A stretch of DNA of 64,000 nucleotides from Eubacteriaceae bacterium (GTDB lineage: Bacteria > Bacillota > Clostridia > Lachnospirales > Lachnospiraceae), in the NCBI GenBank assembly GCA_902362455.1, contig CABIWJ010000008.1, forward strand, positions 1 through 64,000, read 5' to 3'. Below the pieces are notes generated by a model, which saw nothing but the letters and a program-made list of their open reading frames with translations, was not told the origin of the DNA and ran no database searches. The position numbers and the translations under genes are program-made. Shown here in pieces: positions 1 to 9,765 of this stretch (position 1 is the first letter of the stretch; each line of letters begins with the position of its first letter).

Positions 1-455
1 GTTGTATAATTCTCCTGCTTCTCTATGTTATATGTTCTTTCCTCTACATCCCCATATATAATATCCATTCCCAAATCTTCTCTATGCTTTTCTATAATTT
101 CTCCTAATTCATATTTATCATCAAGATTTGTTGACATTGCGAAAAACATCTTTTCTGAATCGTTTATTTCACTTAATGTATTACTATAATTATGCATATA
201 TGGTAAATAATAATTAACCTCTGCCTTATAATATTTTCCCAAATCCGAATCATCTTTATTACTTTTATCAACAGTTTTATCTTTCTCTGTTTCATCCGTA
301 ACTTCTGTTTCTTCATTCCTATCTGACTGTGTAGTAGTTACTTTCGTATCTTTCCCACTATCCTTATTGCCACTATCTTTATTATTCCCACATCCTGTAC
401 ATATCATTGCCATAATTCCTGCTGTTAATAGTGCCATTGTTAATTTCTTCTTCAT
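1..455 (-). CDS. Secreted lipoprotein, C-terminus outside window
   Basis: About 151 N-terminal residues are visible; the frame stays open to the left edge, so the C-terminus is missing. Start 455 is chosen over the in-frame ATG at 464 because the AGGAG at 466-470 is about 10 nt from 455 but only 1 nt from 464. A Lys-rich start, a hydrophobic stretch and a lipobox-like CTGC (Cys22) indicate a lipoprotein signal peptide. A Ser/Asp/Lys/Thr-rich linker (residues 23-70) follows, then a more ordered, Tyr-rich region. It begins 37 nt after the tadG-like gene and is probably the last gene seen of the Tad operon. I do not recognise the domain after the linker; an accessory pilus lipoprotein is an inference from position only. 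Confidence 0.8.
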   Translation of the reverse strand, partial: MKKKLTMALLTAGIMAMICTGCGNNKDSGNKDSGKDTKVTTTQSDRNEETEVTDETEKDKTVDKSNKDDSDLGKYYKAEVNYYLPYMHNYSNTLSEINDSEKMFFAMSTNLDDKYELGEIIEKHREDLGMDIIYGDVEERTYNIEKQENYT

Positions 456-491
456 TTCTTTCATTCTCCTTTATCCACTATGATTATTCTG

Positions 492-3400
492 TTAATATCC
501 ACTTATACCTGTATATTCAACACGATAATAATTCTTACCACCCAGATATTTCTCGGTAGTATCATTCATCCAAGGTAATGTTAATAATAATGGTTTAACA
601 TCTACCTCAGCATTAATCTTAATATAGGTATATGAGTTCTCTAGCTTGAATGTCTTACCTGTAATCTTAGACATATTTGCCTCAAGTATGTCTGACATCT
701 TAGCCATTGTATTATCACTGTTAGTGACAAGTGCTACCATCAGAAATACTCTCAGATAATCGCTGTATCTGAATTTAAACTTTGAGGCAATACTTGATGT
801 ATTTGATTTTCCTATATCCAGGCTATTAGAATCGCTATTCCCTGTACCAAATAAATTGCTGATACCGTTATTTAACTCATCTCTGAATTTATCAACACCT
901 TTATTGGCAGCCTGTTGCAAATTGCTCCTTATATTAGAGATATAGTTATTAATTTCTGTACAGGATTCTTTTACCGATTTAGTTATATTATCACTTAAAT
1001 ACGTTATTTTATTTTGTAAACCTGTTGCTGCTTCATTGACTTTATCAATTGATTCATTTGGTTTTGTATTCAATATGGTTATAATTTCATTATTAGCAGA
1101 TGTAAGCAGATATCTGACGGCTTCCTGTTCAATCTTATATGCCAGAGTCGAGGTATCCATATTAACTTTCTCGCCATTCCACCAGGCTTCAAGATTCCTC
1201 TTGATATAATCAAGTCTAATTTGGTCTAGTCTGGCCTGCGTTTCATCATCACCAATTTTATTTCCTAAATCGTCCTCGCCATACATAAGCATATCATTTG
1301 CTTTAGTACATAATGTGGTTAATTCATTCGTAACCACACCTACATAACGATCAATTTCCTGATTAACATTTGTTTCCATTTGTTTTACAAGATCCGTTAA
1401 TTCACCTGATTTATCATTAACCTTATCCTTTAATTCTTCTTCGCTATAATCAAGCCATTCATTAACCTTACCTTTTGCCATATTTGATATCTTATCGACA
1501 CCTTCTGTCAGCACCTCTGCCGCCTGATTCTTCAGGAAATTACCAAGATTCTTAAAGCTTATGCACCATGTACTATTATCTTTAACCAGTGGTACCGCCT
1601 TACCCTCTTTAAGCTGCGATAAATCCAGTCCTGACTCTGCTATCGCTACTGCAAATATTAATCCATTCTTTGCCACAGGAATTAATGCGGTCAGCGGCGG
1701 AGTACCAAACATCATAGCCGCTATCGCATATGCTCCATCCCTGATATCCTGACTCGTAAATGCATATATACAATTCATCGCAAGACGAATTCCAAATATT
1801 GTGGCATATGTCTTTGTAGTACCATTATCTCCATAGATAATGTATTCTACCTCTTGCAGATATGAGTAATTATTATCCTTATTTATAGGAACATTAGTAA
1901 GTGTTTTAGCTTTATTGGCATATTCTGACGCATCCAGATTCTTCTCATCTAGTTTATTTTTAATTTCTGCCTCATATGTATTGTAACTGAACATATTCAT
2001 TATATATTCTTCTATGAATATATAATCTCGTACGTCAATAGCTGCATTTTTAAGGAAATCTCCAAGTTTACTAAACATACCTGACAGACCAGATGATGTA
2101 TTGCCTTTATCTGCTGCATCATCACCGATACTTGGGACATCTCCATAGGCACCTGTAAGTATATCCTTATATAAGTCGCTCTTCGATGGTGCGGTAATAC
2201 TATTTTCACTATAATATCCACTAATACTTCCACTACTTACATCATTACCCTTTTTAGCATCATCTTTAGATTTATTTCCAGCTTCCTTAATACTATCCTT
2301 TGTATTATCAACTTCATTTTTAGCCTTTGTAGTATCATCCGAATTAACATTACCTTTCTTAGCCTCCACACCCTTATCGTAGTTGTTATAAAGGTATGTA
2401 TAGAATCTATATTGGTCTTCACTAAATACAGGGTTCTTGTCGCTTTCTCCACTCCAATCTGCCTTAAAATTACCCGACTTTATCTGTCTTCCTGCTATGT
2501 CACTTGATAATGTATCCAACGTCGCAGTAACCATTGAAAGATTGCTTAATGCACTTCCCTCGGCTCCTGACAATTTATTTTTAAGCGTATTAAGATCGTT
2601 TATATCGCCTATAAATGTGCCGCAATATGTATACTTTTCTATTTCTTTTATATCATTATCCAGCTCTGTAATGACATTTTTAACTCTGTCTAATAATTTC
2701 TTAACATCATCATATTTAATAAACTGTTTCATCTGCTCTATCTCTGCTTTATCCTGTTGAGCTATTGCATCATTTGAAACAGATGAATCACTTGCTGAAT
2801 TATTCCAGGTGTTTAATGTTTGTTGGAGTTCACTTTTCCCGTTTGGATTAACTTTATTAGCAATAATTTCTAATCGGTTCTTAAAGTCATCAAGATATCC
2901 CTTTGCTTCTATCAACTTATCTCTATAACTTTTAACATTAGTGCCAATTGTCGATACAGCTGTGTTTGCATCCTCTAGATTCTTCTGATATTCGGTTTCA
3001 TATGCTGCATATTGCCAGAATATCGGATAAGTTGCAGTATTTAAGCTATTCATTTTTGCCACAAATATTGAATTAAGTTCCTTATAATAATCTGACAACT
3101 TCTTTGTAGTTACCTTTTCATTCTGGTTTGTATTGCTGTCATTTTCAGTATTATCTTCCTGAGTATCATCATCCTCCTGATTTTCATTTGACTTTAGTTT
3201 AACTTTATATGAATACGTTACTGTTTTACCATTCTTCTTCTCGGTTATTTCAACAGTTGAATTTTTATTCTCATCTGATAGCACATTGTATATATCTTCA
3301 AAATCTGTATAGATTTTATACAGATTCTTATAGCTGGCAAAATCAGCATTTTTATTAATATTAGCCTGTGTTGCTACCTGTATTGAATATTTATCCTGTC

Positions 3401-4376
3401 CACCATATTTTGCAGCTATATCTACAAAAGTAGAATTTGACCTCATATATATTTCCAGCGCTTCGACCTCTTCTGCCAAATCACTTTCAGACGGAACATA
3501 ATTACTATTCTTAGACTTCTTGTCTGTATGGTATGTACTTATCTGAACCTGCTGTCCATCATCATAATTCAATATCCATTTACCATTCTCTTCATGACAT
3601 GTAACAGGTCTATTGAAATATCTTGTCGGCATATTATTATAATAATTATGTATCATCTTGCTATTTATTTTATTGTAATTATCAATTGCTTCATCCATAC
3701 AAGTCTTTATATCCTGAAACTGCTGTTTATTACCGAACAAAGCTCTATACTTAGCCATATATCCCCAAGCTGCCTCACAGTCCTCCAGTAATGAAGCATG
3801 TTCTTCATAATATTTCTGCTTATTCTCCACTATCTCCATCTGTTTGCTTAAGTGCGAGAATGATTTTAAGGACTCTAATAATGCTACACCACCATTAATT
3901 GGTGCTCTGTATTTCATAAAGTTAACTATCTGTCCTCTGAGTAATGCAGGATTAACTAAACTGGCTGCTTTAGGTTCTTCTACAGAGAACTCTATATTGC
4001 CCATATTCATAAAATCAACTGATGAATTATCTGATGAATTCTTAATGTAGTCCATAATCTGACCAACATAATCATCTGCATCTGATTTAGATACGCCCTG
4101 TGCTACTATGCTTGATGTATAGTAGTCTTCTAATTTCTCTAACAATTCATCATTATTCTGCGATGTTGCCATCAATCCGTATACGTCTTTTAATACATTA
4201 TCATAATCTGTAAGTGCAGTATTTAACGCCAAATCTCCTGCCGAAGATGCCATAGCCCTGCCAAGCTGCACTCTTCCATAATCTATCATTATAGATGCAA
4301 TTATCATCATCGGTACTAATACTATTGCAAGAAATACTGACACTGCACCATTCTTTTTCTGAAAAATCTGTATCAT
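492..4376 (-). CDS. Giant TadG-like pilus-associated protein (DUF5702-type)
   Basis: A 1294-residue protein with one N-terminal membrane segment (about residues 10-32, following a GAVSVF motif), the TadE/TadG-type anchor in which a pilin-like helix is preceded by a short basic stretch. The remainder is predicted to be outside the membrane and is rich in Asn, Asp, Lys and Ser, with several coiled-coil-like stretches and a second hydrophobic patch around residues 855-900. It resembles large Lachnospiraceae proteins annotated DUF5702 that lie beside tad genes; this assignment is from memory of the family. Its place directly after the tadE-like gene (13-nt gap) supports a role in Flp pilus assembly or as a minor pilus component. 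It is far longer than proteobacterial TadG proteins. Confidence 0.75.
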   Translation of the reverse strand: MIQIFQKKNGAVSVFLAIVLVPMMIIASIMIDYGRVQLGRAMASSAGDLALNTALTDYDNVLKDVYGLMATSQNNDELLEKLEDYYTSSIVAQGVSKSDADDYVGQIMDYIKNSSDNSSVDFMNMGNIEFSVEEPKAASLVNPALLRGQIVNFMKYRAPINGGVALLESLKSFSHLSKQMEIVENKQKYYEEHASLLEDCEAAWGYMAKYRALFGNKQQFQDIKTCMDEAIDNYNKINSKMIHNYYNNMPTRYFNRPVTCHEENGKWILNYDDGQQVQISTYHTDKKSKNSNYVPSESDLAEEVEALEIYMRSNSTFVDIAAKYGGQDKYSIQVATQANINKNADFASYKNLYKIYTDFEDIYNVLSDENKNSTVEITEKKNGKTVTYSYKVKLKSNENQEDDDTQEDNTENDSNTNQNEKVTTKKLSDYYKELNSIFVAKMNSLNTATYPIFWQYAAYETEYQKNLEDANTAVSTIGTNVKSYRDKLIEAKGYLDDFKNRLEIIANKVNPNGKSELQQTLNTWNNSASDSSVSNDAIAQQDKAEIEQMKQFIKYDDVKKLLDRVKNVITELDNDIKEIEKYTYCGTFIGDINDLNTLKNKLSGAEGSALSNLSMVTATLDTLSSDIAGRQIKSGNFKADWSGESDKNPVFSEDQYRFYTYLYNNYDKGVEAKKGNVNSDDTTKAKNEVDNTKDSIKEAGNKSKDDAKKGNDVSSGSISGYYSENSITAPSKSDLYKDILTGAYGDVPSIGDDAADKGNTSSGLSGMFSKLGDFLKNAAIDVRDYIFIEEYIMNMFSYNTYEAEIKNKLDEKNLDASEYANKAKTLTNVPINKDNNYSYLQEVEYIIYGDNGTTKTYATIFGIRLAMNCIYAFTSQDIRDGAYAIAAMMFGTPPLTALIPVAKNGLIFAVAIAESGLDLSQLKEGKAVPLVKDNSTWCISFKNLGNFLKNQAAEVLTEGVDKISNMAKGKVNEWLDYSEEELKDKVNDKSGELTDLVKQMETNVNQEIDRYVGVVTNELTTLCTKANDMLMYGEDDLGNKIGDDETQARLDQIRLDYIKRNLEAWWNGEKVNMDTSTLAYKIEQEAVRYLLTSANNEIITILNTKPNESIDKVNEAATGLQNKITYLSDNITKSVKESCTEINNYISNIRSNLQQAANKGVDKFRDELNNGISNLFGTGNSDSNSLDIGKSNTSSIASKFKFRYSDYLRVFLMVALVTNSDNTMAKMSDILEANMSKITGKTFKLENSYTYIKINAEVDVKPLLLTLPWMNDTTEKYLGGKNYYRVEYTGISGY

Positions 4377-4389
4377 AGCTCACATCTCC

Positions 4390-5046
4390 CTACTTGCTGA
4401 ATTTTCCTATAAACGAATTAATCTTATTAAATGCACTCTTTATCTTATCCCCTGCTGCAGTCCTCTCGAATAAGTCCTGCACCATATCTATATTTCTAAT
4501 AAACTCCGGAGCATCATTAACTGATACTTCAGCTCTTGAATTCCATTCTAAAATCGTAGGTGTATCTGATCCCAGAAATTTAATCGGGAATTTCACCTCA
4601 TAACTAATCTCAACTGAAAATGTTGAATATACCAAATAATTGTTAAATTTCGCTATCTTATCCTGCGAAGTCTTAAGTTGTGGATTCATACCCACAAAAA
4701 ATGTTGATGATGTATCATTTATATAATTCACTACATCAGCGCTTATCTTATTCTCTACATCATCCATTCCGCCTATAAAGTATCTGTAAGGTTCACAGTT
4801 CCTGTATGTAGTCGGTATTCCCTTATTCGGGTCCTTATACATATCATATTGATATGGGTCTTTAGAACACTGTGCTCCTAATATAGCTGACTGCATTACA
4901 TACGAATCAACCTTTGCCTTTTCATATCTTGCACTTCCGTAATATATAAGAAAGAAGAGAACGAAGAACACGAATGGAAATATTATCGTCGCCTCTACAA
5001 TAACTACTCCATTTTCATTTTTAAATTTACTCAAAAACTTTCGCAT
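4390..5046 (-). CDS. TadE-like minor pilin
   Basis: 218 residues. The N-terminus has the TadE pattern: a short basic leader, then GVVIVEATIIFPFVFFVLFF, a hydrophobic helix with the conserved Glu. The rest is a soluble region without further membrane segments. TadE and TadF are pseudopilins processed by a prepilin peptidase and required for Flp pilus formation. It sits between the Flp pilin gene and the tadG-like gene. No prepilin peptidase gene is present in this window, so processing must rely on an enzyme encoded elsewhere. Confidence 0.85.
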   Translation of the reverse strand: MRKFLSKFKNENGVVIVEATIIFPFVFFVLFFLIYYGSARYEKAKVDSYVMQSAILGAQCSKDPYQYDMYKDPNKGIPTTYRNCEPYRYFIGGMDDVENKISADVVNYINDTSSTFFVGMNPQLKTSQDKIAKFNNYLVYSTFSVEISYEVKFPIKFLGSDTPTILEWNSRAEVSVNDAPEFIRNIDMVQDLFERTAAGDKIKSAFNKINSFIGKFSK

Positions 5047-5103
5047 AACTTCTATCCTCTCTTTCTTTATGTTATAACCTATTGCACTAATACCAATAAA
5101 TGA

Positions 5104-5319
5104 TTAAGAACCAATTGTACGATTTCCTTTATCTTTTACTGTTTGGAATAAACTTTCTACAACTTTTTGTAATTCGTCTCTAAAGATTACTGCTACAGCA
5201 ATTACGATACCACACAATACTACAATCGCTACGATATCAACTGCACCATCTTCATTAGTCAGAAAGTTGTTAACTCTGTTCTTCATTCCAATGTACATTT
5301 TGTCTAATAATTTCAACAT
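5104..5319 (-). CDS. Flp-type (type IVb) major pilin
   Basis: 71 residues from the chosen start. The ATG at 5319 is preferred to the in-frame ATG at 5343 because AGGAGG lies about 9 nt upstream of 5319. The product has the plan of short Flp1-like pilins: a hydrophilic leader, the ...NEDGAVDIVAIVVL junction with Gly followed by a hydrophobic helix (residues about 27-45), and a short charged tail. The small size and its location between tadC-like and tadE-like genes make it the likely main pilus subunit. The Glu-5 of classical type IV pilins appears as Asp in the DGAVD segment, as is common in this group. Confidence 0.85.
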   Translation of the reverse strand: MLKLLDKMYIGMKNRVNNFLTNEDGAVDIVAIVVLCGIVIAVAVIFRDELQKVVESLFQTVKDKGNRTIGS

Positions 5320-5350
5320 TTCACATTTCCTCCTTTGATTCATAATTTAT

Positions 5351-6223
5351 CTAAACACCCAGATTAGCAAATATAGGTACCATTATCATTATTAATATTC
5401 CAATGAACATAATGCATATTGGAAATAATAACTTACTTGAGGCTTTAGCACCTAACTGTCTGACCTGATGTTTACGACTTTCCCATACTTCAGAACTCTG
5501 TTTTCTCAACATTAACACAAGCTCTCTGTTACCTTTTGTAATACCCTGTACTATAGTCGAGGTGAACTTCCTGATTTCAGAAATCATACATCTGTTACCG
5601 AATTCGGTATACGCTTCTATCTCGGTATAACCATTTGCCATATCTACAATTACCTTCTTCATCTCATCATATAATGGACCATTACCTGTATAAGCTGTCA
5701 TTTCCCAGGCTTCCTTTAATATCATTCCTGCATTCGTAAGTAATGCAAGCTTAGATATGGCATTAGGAAAATCACTTAATAAATCTTCTGTACGTTTTTC
5801 TATAATTCTTTTAGCACCATCTCCACACCTTACAAAAGCTGCCCAGGCAAACATAATGAATATAAGTAACATCATTGTTTCCTCAGCAAGCACTGCGAAT
5901 GGAAAACCTATAACTAATAACAGATATGCAAGCGACACCCTCTGTGCCCAGCAGACTTTCAGGTAATAGTCTGCATATTTACTTTCATATATAACTGATA
6001 AATCTCTTTTTCTCTCTATATCTCTCTTAGAGTTATATTTATATCTGCTGATATCCATTAACAGAAAACCTACCGTATATATCTCTTTTAATCTGAACAT
6101 CTTAGGATCTAAGGGTTCAATAAGATATTCATATTTAGAAGATGCCAATAATGAAATTACAAATATTAATCCAAGCACCGTTCCAAATGCTAATATAATT
6201 ATGTCTGTTTTACTTAGGAACAT
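5351..6223 (-). CDS. TadC-like inner-membrane platform protein
   Basis: 290 residues with a type II secretion F (GspF/TadC) domain. Hydrophobic segments lie near residues 8-28, two in the middle (about 95-130) and one at the C-terminus, flanking a helical cytoplasmic domain with the motif FPNAISKLALLTNAG. TadB and TadC together form the membrane platform on which the CpaF ATPase acts. The gene follows the tadB-like gene with a 24-nt gap and precedes the pilin gene by 31 nt. Confidence 0.87.
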   Translation of the reverse strand: MFLSKTDIIILAFGTVLGLIFVISLLASSKYEYLIEPLDPKMFRLKEIYTVGFLLMDISRYKYNSKRDIERKRDLSVIYESKYADYYLKVCWAQRVSLAYLLLVIGFPFAVLAEETMMLLIFIMFAWAAFVRCGDGAKRIIEKRTEDLLSDFPNAISKLALLTNAGMILKEAWEMTAYTGNGPLYDEMKKVIVDMANGYTEIEAYTEFGNRCMISEIRKFTSTIVQGITKGNRELVLMLRKQSSEVWESRKHQVRQLGAKASSKLLFPICIMFIGILIMIMVPIFANLGV

Positions 6224-6247
6224 ATCATTCTCCTCCTATGCTATATA

Positions 6248-7105
6248 TCACACTTTGATATTCATAATCCACTTGCCTACAACATAAGCAATTACTATCA
6301 TTACCAATGCAATTGTTGAGGAAGCAATCCCGACAGGTGTTACAAAATTATCTGCAAATTCTGCACTCATTAATTTAATCATGGCAATTATGGCAATTGG
6401 CATTACCGACATTATATTTAACTCGGTTGCACTGGATGTAATAATTGTCTGTATCTCTAATTCCACTTCCATCTTGTCACTGATTATCTGCTGTGTGCTA
6501 TCAATGATGTCCTTGATATTTCCACCTTTTCTATAACTTGTCTCGAATATATTCGCAAAGCTTGATACATCATCTATATTGCTTCTTTCTCCGAAATCTT
6601 TAAGTAATCTCTCTATAGGGATATTATTATCAAGTCCTGAATTAATAACGAGTAATTCCCTGACTATATACGAATCATCAGGATATATAAGTCTCAAATC
6701 ATCATATGCCGACTTAAATGAATCAGTAACATTTCTACCACTACCAATAGATGTATTTAGTGTATCTAACAGTTCCCTGAACTGAAGTCGCAGCTCTAAA
6801 TGTCTCTTTTCAATCTTTCTCTTAACAGCCATTGGCATATATATCTTCGCAGCTATTAATCCGACTATTCCTGATATGGTAATATTAAGAATATGCGTAG
6901 TCTGTGTAGGATTGCCATCAACATCTTTACCTATTCCACCATAGAACAGATAACCTACCGCTGCACCAACGGCAAATGCAAAGAGAAAAGTAAGTATTTT
7001 CTCTAATTTGCCCATATAATATACTCTGTAATTTAAGACAGGCATATTAGTCTCTGACATATAATACTGAGGTTCTAATTCTTTTTCCTTTTTCTTCTTA
7101 AACAA
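6248..7105 (-). CDS. TadB-like inner-membrane platform protein
   Basis: 285 residues with a type II secretion F domain. It has two N-terminal membrane helices (around residues 36-55 and 72-92), a cytoplasmic helical domain containing LRLQFRELLDTLNTSIGSG and SYRKGGNIKDII, which are typical of GspF/TadB, and two C-terminal membrane helices. It is the partner of the following tadC-like protein. It lies 84 nt downstream of cpaF in the same operon. Confidence 0.87.
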   Translation of the reverse strand: MFKKKKEKELEPQYYMSETNMPVLNYRVYYMGKLEKILTFLFAFAVGAAVGYLFYGGIGKDVDGNPTQTTHILNITISGIVGLIAAKIYMPMAVKRKIEKRHLELRLQFRELLDTLNTSIGSGRNVTDSFKSAYDDLRLIYPDDSYIVRELLVINSGLDNNIPIERLLKDFGERSNIDDVSSFANIFETSYRKGGNIKDIIDSTQQIISDKMEVELEIQTIITSSATELNIMSVMPIAIIAMIKLMSAEFADNFVTPVGIASSTIALVMIVIAYVVGKWIMNIKV

Positions 7106-7189
7106 TGTTTTCTCTCCTTATGTTCTACCTGTGTACTATTAGAAGCTATATAAATTTCAGTTTAACTTTCTCTACCTAATTCTCTTTAC

Positions 7190-8428
7190 TTAAATCTCAC
7201 CTTTATAGCCCATTAATTTAAGTTTAAAATCATTCTTAAGTTTATTATTTGTTCTCTTTAATGAGCCTGACACCTTATCAAGTGTACTTTCTTCATCTTC
7301 TTCAAATACATATAACGGATTAAGAATTATCTTTCCATTTTCATATCCGACTACTTCCGTAATCTCCATAGTCTTTCTTGAATGGTCTCTTAAACGTGAT
7401 AAATGAATTATTATGTCAAGTGCTGATGCTATCTGTTGTCTTATAGCCTCTAGTGGCAAACCATCTGCACCCTGTAATACCATTGTCTCTAATCGGCTTA
7501 ACATATCTCTGGTAGAGTTCGCATGGCCTGTACTAAGACTTCCGTCATGACCTGTGTTCATAGCCTGTAACATATCTAATGCTTCTCCACCTCTGACCTC
7601 TCCGACTACAATTCGCTCAGGTCTCATACGAAGTGAAGATTTAATCAAGTCTCTAATCGTAATGGCACCGCTGCCTGATGTATTAGCATTTCTGGTCTCT
7701 AGACTAACTAAGTTATCTACACCCTCTATCTGTAATTCTGCCGAATCCTCAATTGTTATTACACGTTCATCCTTAGGAATGTAGTTTGATAATGCATTTA
7801 GAAATGTTGTCTTACCACTACCGGTACCACCACATATGAATATATTAAACTTCGCCTTTACCATAAGCTCTAATACGTCTGCAATATCCTGTGTAATTGA
7901 GCCATACTGTATTAATTTGGCTATAGTCATTGGTTCTTTTGAGAATTTTCTAATAGTAACTGTTGGTCCACATAATGCAATCGGTGGTAATACAACATTT
8001 ACACGCGAACCGTCTGCAAGTCTCGTATCAACAATAGGATTAGCCTGATTTACTTCTCTTCCTGCCGATCCTACAATTCGCTGAATTATATCTTCTAATC
8101 TTCGTTCGCTTTCAAATGTCTCTTTTAACTTAGAAAGCTTTCCGTTTTTCTCAATAAATATATTGTCCGGACCATTTATCATTACCTCTGTAATATCATC
8201 ATCACTGATAATACTGTCTAACAATCCCAGACCTCTTATTGAGCTGAATATCTGTCTTACAATTCCTGCTCTCTGTTGTAATGAAATATATGTATTTGCA
8301 AAATAATTGCCTACTAATTCTTCTACAGCATCCATTAATTCCTCATCACTCATATTACTTAATGGAAGATTCTCTGTTATATAAGATTTAACATAAGCAA
8401 TTGCTTCTTCTTCAATTTCCTTTGTCAT
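7190..8428 (-). CDS. cpaF: CpaF/TadA-family pilus assembly ATPase
   Basis: 412 residues, a complete VirB11/GspE-like secretion ATPase. An N-terminal helical domain (1-~90) is followed by the ATPase core with Walker A GGTGSGKTT, an Asp box around VITIEDSAELQI, a Walker B region in RIVVGEVRGGEALDML, and the His box TGHDGSLSTGHANS. The enzyme powers pilin polymerisation at the cytoplasmic face of the TadB/C platform. It follows the tadZ-like gene with a 19-nt gap. The pilus gene name tadA for this family must not be confused with the tRNA deaminase tadA at 50717. Confidence 0.95.
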   Translation of the reverse strand: MTKEIEEEAIAYVKSYITENLPLSNMSDEELMDAVEELVGNYFANTYISLQQRAGIVRQIFSSIRGLGLLDSIISDDDITEVMINGPDNIFIEKNGKLSKLKETFESERRLEDIIQRIVGSAGREVNQANPIVDTRLADGSRVNVVLPPIALCGPTVTIRKFSKEPMTIAKLIQYGSITQDIADVLELMVKAKFNIFICGGTGSGKTTFLNALSNYIPKDERVITIEDSAELQIEGVDNLVSLETRNANTSGSGAITIRDLIKSSLRMRPERIVVGEVRGGEALDMLQAMNTGHDGSLSTGHANSTRDMLSRLETMVLQGADGLPLEAIRQQIASALDIIIHLSRLRDHSRKTMEITEVVGYENGKIILNPLYVFEEDEESTLDKVSGSLKRTNNKLKNDFKLKLMGYKGEI

Positions 8429-8447
8429 ATTTCTCCACCTGCCTTAC

Positions 8448-9509
8448 CTATATCTCATCTAGTACGCCCAGTTTGGAGATTTCTTCTATTATCTGTACAT
8501 ACTCAGCATTTTCATAGAGGCTGACACCGCCTATAACCTTTACTCTGTCATCTTCAACTACTTTTCCTGTTCTGCTTCTGAATTTGTTATATATCATTAG
8601 AACTCTTGAGAATATATTCATATCTAATTGTTCTTCCATAATTGATAAGGCTGTAATGGTCTTGGCAAGTTTCGCATTTGATATCTCCGAACCATTACCT
8701 ACTAATATTATCTTTTTAGATCTTTTAATTATTTCCTTACATATTTCATCAAAATCTAAATCTGCATCAACTACCACTAAATCGAATAAATCACTCGAAG
8801 ATAACATATTAAAGAATTCTTTTATCTCATCTTTGGATAATTCTGATAAATCATATGCTGTATTACAACTGTCATAAAAGTACAAGCCTTCAAAGGTTGT
8901 TTTAACATTACTTTCTAATTTAAGTCGTATATTACTCTTCTTGCTCTTTATGGAATATAAGATATCACTTAGGTCACCATTACCATTTCCCTGGAATGCA
9001 ATTTCGACATTTCCGGTTTTCTCTAAATTAATATATAATGTTTTTATCCCTTTTCTAACTCTGCTCTTTGCATATGCTGCAGCCATTGCAGAACCACCTA
9101 CACCACCGCTTACAGAGAAGAAGCTAATTATCTTAGAATTGAAATTATTATTTCCAATCTGCTCATCACTTGAAGCTGCTTTCTCAGCATATACACCTAG
9201 TAAATCTTTATATATGTGCTCTACTTTCTGAAATTTACATACACATCTGATATCTTTATATGTTTTTATATCTATTGAATCTGTGAAATATGCATATCCG
9301 CATCGGTTAGGCAGTTCCTTAAAATCTATATCCGTATCTATGTCAACCAGTACAATGTCAGCTTTGTTTGCCTTTATGCCCTCTAAAGCAATATTTACAT
9401 TACTAAAACAGAAAAGCTGTAATTTATCTGCATAATTATTTTCGATTACTTTTGTTATCTTTTTCAGGTATTCAATGTTAGTGTCAATTATTGCTACTTT
9501 TATTTTCAT
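8448..9509 (-). CDS. tadZ: TadZ/CpaE-like localisation ATPase, degenerate P-loop
   Basis: 353 residues and first gene of the tad operon. Residues 1-105 look like an atypical receiver domain (VAIIDTN, then DIVLVDIDTD). Residues 125-350 are a MinD/ParA-like fold with FFSVSGGVGGSA in place of the KGGVGKST P-loop and LFDLVVVDADLD as the Walker-B-like strand. TadZ/CpaE proteins direct Tad pili to the cell pole, and family members are known to be atypical ParA-like ATPases. Here both P-loop lysines are absent. Transcription most likely starts near 9613 from the promoter described at 9613-9691. Confidence 0.85.
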   Translation of the reverse strand: MKIKVAIIDTNIEYLKKITKVIENNYADKLQLFCFSNVNIALEGIKANKADIVLVDIDTDIDFKELPNRCGYAYFTDSIDIKTYKDIRCVCKFQKVEHIYKDLLGVYAEKAASSDEQIGNNNFNSKIISFFSVSGGVGGSAMAAAYAKSRVRKGIKTLYINLEKTGNVEIAFQGNGNGDLSDILYSIKSKKSNIRLKLESNVKTTFEGLYFYDSCNTAYDLSELSKDEIKEFFNMLSSSDLFDLVVVDADLDFDEICKEIIKRSKKIILVGNGSEISNAKLAKTITALSIMEEQLDMNIFSRVLMIYNKFRSRTGKVVEDDRVKVIGGVSLYENAEYVQIIEEISKLGVLDEI

Positions 9510-9612
9510 TCACGTTCCTCCAGCTATCCCGAATTCATATTAATTTCACAGATATTTTTAGTCCTTGTAATTTCAATCTGCAAAATGTTTTATAATTTGA
9601 GCTTTTTCGTAT

Positions 9613-9691
9613 ATATTTAATAATAGCAAAACATCACTTCTTTTCAATATGTGACAATTCTGTTTTTTTATTTCCTCTACACGTCACATAT
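9613..9691 (-). promoter_or_regulatory. tad operon promoter with inverted-repeat operator
   Basis: On the minus strand there is a -35 TTGAAA (9642-9647), a 16-bp spacer and a -10 TATTAT (9620-9625), giving a start near 9613 and a leader of about 100 nt. ATATGTGAC (9647-9655) and GTCACATAT (9683-9691) form a perfect 9-bp inverted repeat with 27 bp between; the proximal arm overlaps the -35 element. The same module, with the same 16-bp spacer, is found upstream of the HTH gene (11277-11356). Confidence 0.7.
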
Positions 9692-9714
9692 TTCTATTAA
9701 ACATACCTTTATAT

Positions 9715-9754
9715 TAAAAAGGTTCAACAACAGATACTATCTATCATTGAACCT
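9715..9754 (-). terminator. Rho-independent terminator of the HTH gene
   Basis: AGGTTCAA (9720-9727) pairs with TTGAACCT (9747-9754); on the minus strand the stem is followed by a T-run. It lies directly after the HTH gene stop and separates that gene from the tad promoter. Confidence 0.7.
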
Positions 9755-9765
9755 CTTTATATCCT

